Part shown: in pieces, positions 12,104 to 23,574 of the stretch
Position numbering within the stretch: the first letter of the stretch is position 1
How the letters are laid out: every line of letters starts with the position of its first letter
NCBI GenBank assembly: GCA_029945375.1
Contig: CM057057.1
Coordinates: 248,001-312,000, forward strand
From: Agaricus subrufescens
Taxonomy: Eukaryota > Basidiomycota > Agaricomycetes > Agaricales > Agaricaceae
Reading direction: 5' to 3'
DNA: 64,000 nucleotides
Position numbers and translations under genes: made by a program
Notes under the pieces: model-generated
Databases searched by the model: none
What the model was told of the DNA's origin: nothing
The model's input: the letters and a program-made list of their open reading frames with translations, nothing else

Positions 12104-14991
12104 TCAAACCACTAACGGTCCATCTCCACCCCTTTCATCGCGGGTACGTTTCTCCGCTGCCGAACTGTGGCTGCCAGTTTGTCCTCTATAACGTTGAGGA
12201 AGTTGAGCAGAGTACCCATACTCACTGGCGCTACCACTGGGAGTGGTGGTATACCGGGGACTGCCAGATCCAACGACAGGATGGCTAGGGCCTTGAGCAA
12301 AGCACCATTGTCTGACAAAAGCTTGATAAATAGAGTCCTGTTGACTCTGAGTCGGACCAATAGCATTCACAGGAGTCGGGGCTTGGGTGGGCGTAGGCGT
12401 AGGCGTAGGCGTCGTAGACGCAGGCATTGAAGATTTAGGAGTTGGAGTCGAACTCCCAGACGACAGATTAGTGGGCGAAGGAGAAAGAGGCGGTGTTGAG
12501 CTTGGTGATTCGCGAGGTGATGGAGATTTATTCATCCACCCACTCCCAACCTTCGACCAATCCTGCTTGCCCCTGGGTTGCGGACTAACAACTCCGAAGT
12601 CCTTCTTCCCATCGTTCATCATCACCGGGCTCGACTTCCTACCGCCAGGAGGAGAAACTCGCCTGTTGTCTCCAGGAGGTGAGTTCGTACTTTTCTCCCT
12701 GATACCATCTAACAACATCATTCTTTCCTTTTTTGCCTCCTCTCCTTCTCCGACATTCGCGGATTTGTTTCGTTCGATGGATTGGCCACCCCAAGGCCAA
12801 TAAATTGATTCCTCGCGACTTTCGACACCATCCAACGTTTTCTTCCCATCACTCTTAGCCCCCTCCTTCGACCAAGCCTTGGGTTCCAAAGTGGCGGTGA
12901 AATCCGACATCATCGAAAACGGGGGACTAGTACCCATCGCCAAAACATGAGGATCAATTGTTTTGGATCGTGCTGAAAGCATCATGTTGTTAGGTACAGC
13001 TTGTCTTCCTCTTTGTGACGTCAGAGTTTGGAGTGAGGATGATTCGAGTAGGGAGGGAGGTGAGAGTGTGACCAGCGGTATACCATCTACTCCTAATAAT
13101 CAATACAGTAAGAACAAGCGACTTGAATAAGAGTCATGACAAATCTCACCATTTTCAGAACCGGCTAGAATACGAACCTCGGTAGGGGAGGGGGTCCTCG
13201 ATCGAATTCTAATGCCGGCCTCGACGCCACTAGCATTGCCGAGTGCCATCGAATTGGGCGAGTTTGAGACAGGGGTGCCAATCGACTCTTCGCTCTCGGT
13301 ATCACTCTCCTGTTCCCTTCTCGTTCTCACCACTTCTTCGCATAGGCGTTCCTCTTCCTTCTCAACGCCGTGAACACCCAGATGTGCAGGGAACCCATTA
13401 ACAAACTCCAACTTCTCTTCCGTTCTTGTTGCAGCCGTGGTGGGTGCCTGGACAGTAGGCAAAACGCTGGGAGCGGCGTAATTTCGCAGATTTAACTTTT
13501 TGAGTTTCGACAACGTCGTTTCGGCGATAGATTTAGCGTGTTCCTGGTGTTGTTGGTATTGCATTGTTGTTGTGGGTGGGGTCGTCAACGTAGCGGATGC
13601 AAATGATGCTAATTTAAGGGCTGAGATACTGCTCGTAAACAGAAAGAAGAAGAACGCGTACAAGGTGTAGAGACAGCAAAAACTCTATTTCTCTTCTGCA
13701 TTAACGCGCTTTCGCCAGAACCATGCTGGTGATGGTGCTGCTGCTGAACTTGTTCCCGAAAAGCGACTTTGTAGTTCTTCCCCGAATTATTATCCCAAGC
13801 CTCCACTCCGGTACCGGTGGTATACCTGATTACCATCCACATGGTCCGTTTGGTTAGCCCACCACGCGACGGATGAGCGTAATCCTCCAATTTGATCTTG
13901 AACGTAAATCGATCCCATTGTGGTGGTAGTGAAGATGTAGAGGGAGACGTGTCGGTGGGGGGATAGGCTTGCCTATGGAGAGGAGAAAGCGCAACGATAT
14001 CACCATAGGTCAATTTTTTGCAATCGATGAACGTGCTCGGTAGAGCTGTTAGCGAGACAAGGTGCTTCGCGGAGACTTCCGAAGTCGTCTGCCAATCGTC
14101 GAGCGTGAATCGGACAGCAACGTGCTTTTCATAAGCAATATTCCTGACAAGTAAGGTTCCTGAGATTCCGGCAGGCGATGAAGCCGAGGAAGATGAAGAA
14201 GTAAAAGTCAGGGACTCTAGAAAAACATTCGCGGAAGATGGCTGATTGGTTGTGGGTATAGGAGAGGATAAGGCGGGATCGATTTCGTATCTACGACGCC
14301 CGGGTGGAGACCTCGGGAAGGGAACGACAGCTGAAGACCCTCGGATGAAGCCCGAATTCGAGCCGGTAGAAAGCTCGCCCTCTGTTTCCGTCTCAGTATC
14401 GTCGCCGCCGCCAATGCGGGAGACGGAGGCAGGCTTGGCAGAGCGATTGAAGACCTTGATGGTGGCTAGTTCATTTGTTGGAAAATGTACGTTTTTCCGA
14501 TGGTCGGCGTGAGGTGAAGATGGCTCAGAACGAGTGCGAGGATGGTGGGGCGTGGGAGAAGCCGCCGGTAGGGCAATCTGCGGCGAAGACATGGAGGATT
14601 TGAGAGAGGATTTTAGCGGCTTGCCGTTGGAGAGCATGATCGGTGCCGAGGAGGTCCGGGCGACGCTGGGGCAGGACGTCGGCGCCGGGGAGGTCGGTGA
14701 GGTTCGGGGGAAGGGCACGGCAGCCGGGTGAGTGCGCAGGGTGTCGTTGGCGTCGTGAGAGATAGATATCCGGAGAGAGTTGTTGGGGTTGAGCTGGGGC
14801 AGGCGGTGCTGGAGAGGGTCGTCGCCAGCATCGTCGTCGTCGGCGTCCTGGGCGAGAGTGAACATGGCGGGCTTGGAGCGTCGAGGGAGGGCGCCGAGGG
14901 GCCCAAAGGCGCCGCCGCCATGGGCAACGGTGTGCGGCCTGCGGGGGAGACGAGGCCTGGATTCTGCAGGGGCTGGGCCAAAGTATGGCAT
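12104..14991 (-). CDS. GAC1-like protein phosphatase 1 regulatory (glycogen-targeting) subunit, CBM21
   Basis: Exons 14991-13662, 13608-13150 and 13092-12104 join in phase to 925 residues. Near residue 155 lies HRKNVHFPTN, a KxVxF form of the RVxF motif that docks protein phosphatase 1. It is followed by a CBM21 glycogen-binding domain (about 250-400) with LLVRNIAYEKHVAVRFTLDD, DRFTFKIKLEDY and WMVIRYTTGTGVEAWDNN. The rest is Pro/Ser-rich and disordered, with a TPTPTPT run; a conserved-looking FVRQWCFAQGPS lies near the end. Such proteins bring type-1 phosphatase to glycogen synthase and control glycogen build-up. The start ATG at 14991 (MPYFGPAPAESRPRLPRRP) is preferred to the longer open frame. 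A GTGAGT intron near the 3' end would give another C-terminus stopping at 12112. Confidence 0.88.
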
Positions 14992-17900
14992 GAGCAACTG
15001 GGGGATCTTGGGTCCGGGTTCTGGTTTTTTCAAACATGTCCCGATGCGATCTCTGCTTATCCCCACCCCACCCCATCTCAGATCCTTCTCTTGGCCGATC
15101 CCGGCATCTCCCCCGTCCCGGCCTAGCCTTCCTCTCCATTTCACCCTCGCTTCATACAGAAAAGGGGGAGGCCAGCGGCAATCGCCACCCACACCCTCGT
15201 TTTTCTCCCCGAAAAGGCTCGTCCAACCAAGCAGTCGCAGTCACTCTCTTCCTTGTCTCACCCTCGCTCTTCTCTCTGACCCTATCTCGATGACGTTTTG
15301 TCCCTCGTAATTCTTCTCGATTCTGACTCACTCTCACCTTCTTGGCCGCCTTTATCTTACGAGAGCCCTCCATGACTAAATCAGAGCATTTGCTGTTTCT
15401 CTCACGTTATCGCTTGCCCACTACTTCTTCTTTTCAAGTCGGGAAAAATTTTTTCACTCATCAAATCTGCTGCTTGCTTGTCGATACGACTCTCGCGGGC
15501 TGCAGCCATATTTGACCACGGTTACTGGCGACTTGCATCCGACTATGCGTTTATGAGTGCTCCTTGCGTGCTCCCCAAAGTAACCCTCCTAACCCTGATA
15601 ATGATAGCTTCCACACGGGTATCCCTTGCATCATACATCAACCCAACAACACGCCATTAGGTGGCTTGATGTTGTGTTTCCTGAATTCGCATACTGTCCC
15701 GGAATTTTGACAATTAACAGTTCCAAAATCGCCATAAATCTCGGGGCCGTGGGCTAGACCCCTGGTTGTGTTTGATCAGCCCTTTGTATACTATAACACT
15801 ATTATAAACGGATCGAAAAGAGGGGCCTCGAACACTGGACATATGATCCTCTCTCAGTTAAACATTCCCTTCCACGACACGCCACCGCGACTTAATCCCG
15901 GCCTTTATAATGGATATCTCTGCCATCACACACTCTCGTCTTCATTACTTTCCGCCATTGCCCGTTGTTTAGAAACTTTGTTTACCCGGTCCGATCTATC
16001 TTTTTCATTTCCAATGGATCGGACAATAGACAGTATAATAGAAAAAGAGGGGTACGCCGAGCGCTTGTCACCGCCACAATACCTCTTTAACTCCGTGCTC
16101 GAACTCAAATCGTAAACCAACTCCGAAACTCTTCATCTCCTCGTCCAGTTGATAAAACATGAGAGCCAAGGTGGAGTACTGTCTGCTTCGAGAAGCACTA
16201 ACCATAGTTCCTGTGCACTTCGCCAACCCCGGCTCACTTTCTCACTCCATGAAACCTGACGATCAGAAACTTTCACCCCCGGTGTAACTCATACTTCTTC
16301 TCCCTCCTCACACGCGCCTTTACCACCAACCACGAAGATGCCGAGGCGCGAGGGCACGCTGTATGCTCCACTACCCTTCAATTCATGCTCAACCTTGGAA
16401 ATCGTATGCCTTCTGAAGCTCTTTGCGATTAGATATGCGTACATAGCAATGAAGTTCCTACAATGATACTCCAATGACAGCATAAAAATTTCGAATTGCC
16501 TGTTTGGTGAGTAATCTACTCCACAAGTGGACGAAAGAAAACAAACCACCTTATCGCCGGCTCCCACCACTCCACCCAAGAGAACAGTACATCACTCGGG
16601 AGGTCGTTTCGCTTGTCTTGTAGCTTCTCTAGCTTTGTTCTATCAGGGGGGGGAGCACATGAACACCCAAATAAGGTGTAGATAATGATTCCCTCCCCAA
16701 AAGGTCCCAAGGTCCAAGTCCGAGAACTTAGGAGTAATACAAGACTACGTTCAAGGTGAATACTCGATACAAACGATATCTAGTTGCGTGATTCACCACG
16801 ACGGTGAGTCTAAGCCCTTCTCACCTTCCTTCACGATCTCTGATCGAGTTTTTAGCTCCTCCGAAAATGAAATCTGTTTTTAAAACGCATGCTCCGTGGC
16901 TGTGTCTTTGATGCGGCTGTTCCTGTCACCCACGGTGGCAGTACACTTACGCATCACACGGAAATTTTTTTTTGGCTTCCTCAGTTGGCCATAGGGATGA
17001 GCATAGGCGCGATGCTACACAGGAGTATATATGATTGATCTACAGGCTTCGCGTAGTATCCTATCATCCGAGCACCTCTGCTGTTGCTTTAATTTCTTGG
17101 GCGGAGGGATGTCTTTACGGTACTGGACTCGGCCATTTGGGAAACGCGCTTATAAATTTATAACCAGGGTGGTGCGTTGATTGAATTACGTCTATTATAA
17201 TCAGAGTTTCAGGCGCCTCTTCGGTCCGAAGCGACGAGCATTACTCATGTCAACTTGATGCACTAGCTTTACTGACTATAAATATAAGACATGCTGCCAA
17301 TTGGTCACTGGGTCATTAGTCAACCATAGAATATATGTAGTTTAAATTGACAAGACTGAACCCCGAGGCGCTCTCCTTCGATTTCAACCCCGACTCTCGG
17401 ATTAGTATACATCTCTTGGTACAAACTTCTCACTCGCTTAATCGCATTCTACGAGTGGATTCTAATCGAAACATTCGCGCGATAGTAGCCTATACTCTAG
17501 TAGGTCTCTCTACATCGCAAAATCAGCTAACGCTTTCATAGAATGCACCGCATCGATCTAAATTCATATCACACAAGCCTTATCTTAGGCTAACTCAGAT
17601 AGCAGGGTTTACGTACGGACATTCAGGGTACAACCTTACAAAACGGCGGACCACTATCTGGCAAGAGAACATCACCCACCGCTTCGCTTGGACGAACAAA
17701 ACAGGCAATGGTGTGAATTACTAGATATTTGCACTGATATTACCTAGTAGTAATCGATGAGAACAGCGACTTGATGACGTTTGAGGGTAAGTCTGATAAG
17801 AGCTGAAGTATCCCTTACCGCTATCTATTCTGCCTTGGTACGTAGGGTTATCTGATGGACGGCTCAGTCGCTTCTTCCCTAATCGTGAGCAGATTCTCAT

Positions 17901-20050
17901 GAGTGCATTCTACGGTATCATAAATCAATGGTTAGTTCGATCCTGAACAAAGAGAAGGGGACCAACGTTGATTACGCTACGGTCAGGTACGTACACAGAG
18001 AATAAAGGCCTGCGACACTTGTCAGATTGTTTATCACTATCAAGTCCGACGTACATACTCGGCGAGTGGACTACGCTATGGTGAGATTCTTACCTGTCCA
18101 TCAACGTAACCACTTCTTCTTCCTTTCCCAATTGCTCCATGCTTCTATCTTTCATTCTAACTCACGTTGGAGCGATTTGTCCCCTCGATTTCTATAATCA
18201 AAAGAAGTTCTCACCCTAGAAGATCCATGATGGAGATGTGTGTGCATCGCTTATGAGCAGTATTTGTGTAAAGACCGCTCCTCTTATTTATAACCTTGCT
18301 CGTGATCTCGGTGAAAGAATAGAGTACAGAGAGCGAGTATTGCACACAGCGTCGCTACGTTGCCTCTAAGCCATTGTCAAATTGTGTTCTATGCATCTTT
18401 TGGGGCGTGTGATATGGTAACACACTACTATTATTACCAATTATTCTCCTTATCTCGAAGAAGGGCTTCTGTTCCTTCAGGGCATGGAACACCTTGTTGG
18501 GATTCGCACCTCCCCGAGCAGGAAAGCAGTGAGTTCTTGACAAAAAAAAAATTTCGAGGTTACTGTCCAAATCATTTAGGGTGCCTCCACATACCCGCCG
18601 CAGCTTATATTTAGTTTAACCTATTCCCACGCACATTACGGTTCGCGTAAAGCAGCAACTCAATCTAATCTCCTATACCAACGTCGAGATCATGACGCAA
18701 TACTCAGCTCGAGCAACTCAGAAGAGGGCAAATTATACCTCATCTACCTCATTCCGATCTACCTCATTCCGAAGCCATTTTAACCTCTCTCTGTAGTCTT
18801 CGTTCACTTACTCGACTTTTACCAGCGCACTGTTACAGAGTTTGGTAAGAACTTACGAAGTTTGATAACGAAGTTACCGCGTTCTCATATATCTTCAAGT
18901 GTGAAGGTCAGCTAAAAAAAAACTGTGCTTCGGGCTATAACGGCAGCAGAGCACGTTCTTTCGGGAGCCCAGTGACGATCACGAAGGCGGACCTGGGCAG
19001 CGGCACGGCTGATCACTTATTTTCTTTTAGCCCGCCAACCATATTTCACTGCAACATCACTCCAGCCGCTTTGTTGACACCGGCACAATGATCATCCACG
19101 TTCTAGCCCTTCGCAGCCTTGTTTTTGTGACGTCGCTCAATGTGTACAGGCAAGTTCATCATCAAACATCTGCACTCGGTCCTCGGCAGCATCAGCAACT
19201 CCGTAATCAGCTAATAACGACCCTGTTTAGAATTTGTATGCCGTTTCTCTGCCCTTGATAGTAGAACTATCATGCTCAGTCTAGCTCGGCCACTAGCATG
19301 TACAATAACATCGGCAGCTATTCCTGACTAGCCCGCGCGAGTAAAGTGTAGTCTATATTATTTTGCCAGTTCTTAAAATTGAGTAAGCGTCTACTTGGAC
19401 CACTGTACTACTCTAACACAGTTTGACGTCACGGGCACGAATACCCTAAGTATAGGCAAGTATCCTTATCATTCTGCTCTCCTTGTCTCTCCTTGTGCAA
19501 AGATAACTCATCCGTAGCCTTGGAAGTCCTTTTCCAAAACTAATCATGGTTTACTTCCGCATTGGCGCTGATAAAGCCAAATAAAGCCGTCGCTATACTA
19601 ACACCGCCTAGTTTAGCCGGGGATAATAATTAGGAGCGAACGGAAATGAAAATAAGAAGAAGAAAAAAAGAGTTGACAGCTTTGATACAACATCGTCTCT
19701 GAGACATCACCTGAGTTCCCCTCTGGGTTAAAGTGAGCATACTCTACTTACTGTTACAGTCACTCAAAAATTTCGTTTTCTATTGAGATATGTTGCGTTT
19801 AATATCTTCGTGACAGCCATTCATCTCCCAGAAAACGTCCGTCAGGGATGTCTATATGTCTGCAAACCTATTTCGGCAACCACCGCCATTTGCGGCACCT
19901 AGCCCGAGACACTCTCGGTGCGCTTGCCCAAAAAAAGACCGCTCAGGGAAGTACCTTGATGCGAACGCCGCTAGAGGCTGTGTGGACCCTGGCTAACTGT
20001 AATCTTCTGGTGATAACTGCGGCCACAGAACCGCCACCAAAATCCCGTTT
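14992..20050. other. 5-kb region without recognisable genes
   Basis: The first 400 bases are the C/T-rich promoter and leader of the GAC1-like gene. After that only short open frames occur (for example 15768-16115 plus, 115 codons; 16289-16579 minus). None has a family motif or joins neighbours in phase. Poly-A or poly-T runs and AT-rich stretches are common. I saw no long terminal repeat, terminal inverted repeat or tandem array. Confidence 0.5.
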
Positions 20051-20063
20051 TCTTCCGCTAAGC

Positions 20064-22240
20064 CTAAGGCAGATTATCTTCATCCATTGGAAAGTCTGCT
20101 CGGTCTCTGTTACTATAGATCGGCGGAGAGCCTTGGTTTGTGTAGTCCATTCTTATAATTCTAGAGTAGAGCTTATGTTTGATCATCACAAAGCTGACCT
20201 CTGTTGTTTGAGCCATTTGGTAGGGTCGTCTATGACCGGGACCCTCGAACGTCGCAGTATTCAGAAGGAGTAGTAGCACCTTGTTACTATGCTTTGCTCT
20301 CTTAACGGTAAGTGGTCAGCTTGGGATCTGCAGCAGATATGGTGCTCAGTCAAAAAACGTGTTGATATGGTGCCGTCTGAAGAGAAAACGTTCACCATAC
20401 GTAGACAATAGATTTCTATCAGACTCATCCGTGTATATGGCAATGCGCCGCTCCATGTGGTGAACACAGAAGTTCTTGGAGCCAACAAATACCCTGTAAC
20501 CACCGCTGATCTCATCGTCTGCGAGGAGGTGGGAGTATAAGAGTGAAAGGGGCTTAAAGTGCCCAATTGCTAAGTATTCAAATGGTGTAAAGATATGAAA
20601 CAAGACCACTGACATGAGAAATGGTAGGCTTACAGATCGGGTTTGACACCTGACAAATCTGTGTAAAGGGGCTGATGTTGATTAGAACTTGATCTCTCAA
20701 CAATTCAGATCAAGTGGCCGTTGCCGAGTTTCTCAGGTGATCACAAGGAGAACTCCCTTTGATGATCAGATCTGTCTGGTGACATTGATGGGCCAGGGCA
20801 AACTTCGCATTCAAGCGCCATGTCGCAGATTGAACTCCCAGCAGGCGAAAGGAAGATTAAAATGTCCATACACCAACGGTAATTCAACGCTTGTATGAAC
20901 TGCATGTATATCATTTCTCACATATTTTTCCGATGCTCTTTGTTTGTCCATGCCAAGTCGCCCCGCGCTTTTCCATAAAAAGAAGCTTTCCTCCCCACCT
21001 CAAACCCGCAGATCGTCATAAATGACGTTTGTGCAATCACCATCCTCACCCTGGTAGTCATAAGTTGGTGGGTATTTACCTCTACACTTCTCATCAAAGT
21101 GTGCACATGCTGTATAGCGGATTATTTTAAGTATATCAAGTTTTGTCATTCCCCATACTGAGTCATGCGGCGCTGACACCGCGTTCGAAATTGAACTTCT
21201 CTCTTTCTCGCTATCTTTTTCATTTAGGGAAATAATTGATTCAATGAGTTGTTGCAAGTCCTGGGAATAACTAATTTCCGAAGAGCTAGGATAATATTGG
21301 ATGAATACCCTCTTACGTTCTGGAAGTATCTAGGCTTCTCTAGTACATGTTAATTATATCTTTAATCTACCGTACGAGGAAGGACAAGTGAAAGTCGTGA
21401 AAGTCGCGAGAAAGTTGATTCATGAACAAATTCTCTGGGCCTCTGTTACCTTTCTAGAGGCAGGGTCTTCAAAATACATGTCACATTGCCATTTCAAGTA
21501 GCAAATGTACCAATCCTAGAATTTTTGAAAGCTAGGACAGGCTCTGGAAGTCCCCGCATTGGCGGCGGCCGAGTGCGTTCCTACTTCGATTTACACTCTC
21601 GAGTTGGGGGATTATACGTCCTTCCAAGATTGTGACCGGTGATTGATTTTGGCTCACTGACACAGTGAAGTCCCATCAAATCGTCTGCTGGTGCTTCATC
21701 ACCTTTGTCATGGACATTTCAGTAGCTCGTAATCAGTCCATTATCAACCACACGTTCATCGGCTTTAGGCCCCGCGATATCTGGAATCGGATCAGGCATC
21801 CCGATCAGGCTCACATTTCCGGGATCCCCTCTCGGCCGGTAGCGGCGTTGATGCAGAAGAAGTTAGTTTCCTTCGCCTCGTGTGCTTATCAGTGTCCGCT
21901 CCTCTAGTCTACGCATACTGGCTCATATGAGCTCATCTTCACTCCACCTCAACGTCACTTTACCGAGACTTTGGTGTTGACGAAACTAAAGGAGGGGGGA
22001 GGGAATATTTTACGTGATACCCCCTCCAATCTCATTGATAGTAGCCATCAAGGCTAGCCTCGACTCTAAATTTGGCCGAACTCGCGCAGTAGCATACGTC
22101 AATGCCGCAGACCAGTGATTAAAGGCTTCGAGCACGGCGAAATTTTCGAGAGGTCGGCAGAAGGTATACAAAAAAGCTAAAATAGGGCCGGTGATATTGA
22201 TATCGAGAGTAATCAAAGTGCTAGACTGGGCTAGACACAC
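20064..22240 (-). pseudogene. Unidentified multi-exon gene or relic
   Basis: Several protein-like segments follow one another on the minus strand. They are 22240-about 22025 (TLDINITGPILAFLYTFCRP, then ALMATINEIGGG), about 21830-21600 (SLIGMPDPIPDIAGPKADE, with a TGA before NVHDKGDEAP), about 21520-21460 (WYICYLKWQCDMYFEDPASR) and about 21330-21000 (LPERKRVFIQYYPSSSE, LDILKIIRYTACAHFDEKCR, CTNVIYDDLR). A shifted frame continues with FEVGRKASFYGKARGDL, and 20615-20346 reads SLLYSHLLADDEISGGYRVF. Some junctions look like introns (ttctag and gcctag acceptors). The TGA near 21720 and the frameshift near 21000 point to decay. I do not recognise the family. Confidence 0.4.
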
Positions 22241-23574
22241 TATTGCAACCGAGAGACGTCATCGTTTTCGTAATTTAAATTGAATGAACTTCCAAATCTA
22301 GGTGTTCCCTAGGTACTTTCCACTACGCGATAATTATCACTCATCACGACACCCTTCGCATTTATTTCCTCCTTGACGCGCAATTGAGGCCTCTCGCTTA
22401 CAATAGCTACTGTAACCTCTCGAACGCAACCGATTTCCGGGATTAACACTGGGCCAAAACCGGTTCATATGTAAAAGAAATTGTTACTACCATAATCAAT
22501 ACGGATTGATAGTGATTAATTGGTCGATCGCAACCATTTAAAAAGTTGCAAGGGATTTCGGCGGATATACTGTATGTGTCAATCCTTTCTTGGTAAGTAT
22601 CAGTCGTACTGAGTCTGTATTATGTGGTGCATAAGGACACTTTTTGTGGAGACGAAGGAACAATAGATTGCTGAGAAATGGAATTCAGATTGAGGCTGTG
22701 TTCTAATTTTTCTTAATGACTGTAATTGTTGTTTAATTGAACTCGTTCTAATTGAGCCTTGACCAGACAAAAACACTGCATAGCAGCGCGCATCCCTGTG
22801 TACAGTTACACTGCAATGGAAATGACATAGTTACAACATCCTATGCTGTTACTACCCCCGGTAACCGAAGGACTTCCTTCAGCTGTTTTCACTAAATGCG
22901 TTACTAGACGATCAATATCCTTCCCTTAATGCTCTTCGCAGAAGCTCCGAGACGGAAAGCACTGAGATTCTGACTTCCAGAAACGTAGATACCGCCGGTG
23001 GTGAAGACATTCCTACACTGATCATCATTGCGGCGATGGCGGAATCCCATTGCAGGTATAATAGGCAAGATATAGGGGAGTGGACGATTCGGGCAGCCTC
23101 GGTAAACATCCTCGTTACTAAAATTAACCCCAACCCTTTGACGCTTTTAAGATCACTAGACACAAACTGGCACTTGAGTTTAGATATCTGTATAATCGTG
23201 AAGGTAGGTGTGGTCATTTGCAAATTGTTAGGCCACTTGTCTCCCTAAGCCTCGGCCTTTAAGTACATTGAAGAATGTAGCCCTTAGCAAACTTGAATTT
23301 CGTGTCAACATTCGCTTATAGCAAGCTGGCAAGGGTAACCTGGTTTAACCAAGAAAATCCAAATTATCTGTCGACCCGCATTACCCTGAAGTGAGTCGGA
23401 CGGGGAAGTGTTGGCCGTCTGAACAGCCTAGTAAAGATGATTTACTCCTGTTTGAGTAAATCAATGTCAATGCAGGATCATGGAGTAAACCGTATTTGAC
23501 ATGAAGGCTTGCATAAACATCAGATATAGTACTTAGAGTACCTTTGAATAGGGGGATGGAAGTGTTTGAGTATC
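22241..23574. other. Gene-poor spacer
   Basis: There is one hydrophobic open frame at 22912-23223 minus (103 codons) without a recognisable motif. The rest is AT-rich with no long frame. The right end is the 3' flank of the INGG-motif gene. Confidence 0.4.

Noticed and set aside
14525..15310. Several long overlapping frames (14525-15139 minus, 14780-15310 plus) around the 5' part of the GAC1-like gene
   Set aside because: The region is GC-rich so all frames stay open; only the frame with the RVxF and CBM21 motifs is real.
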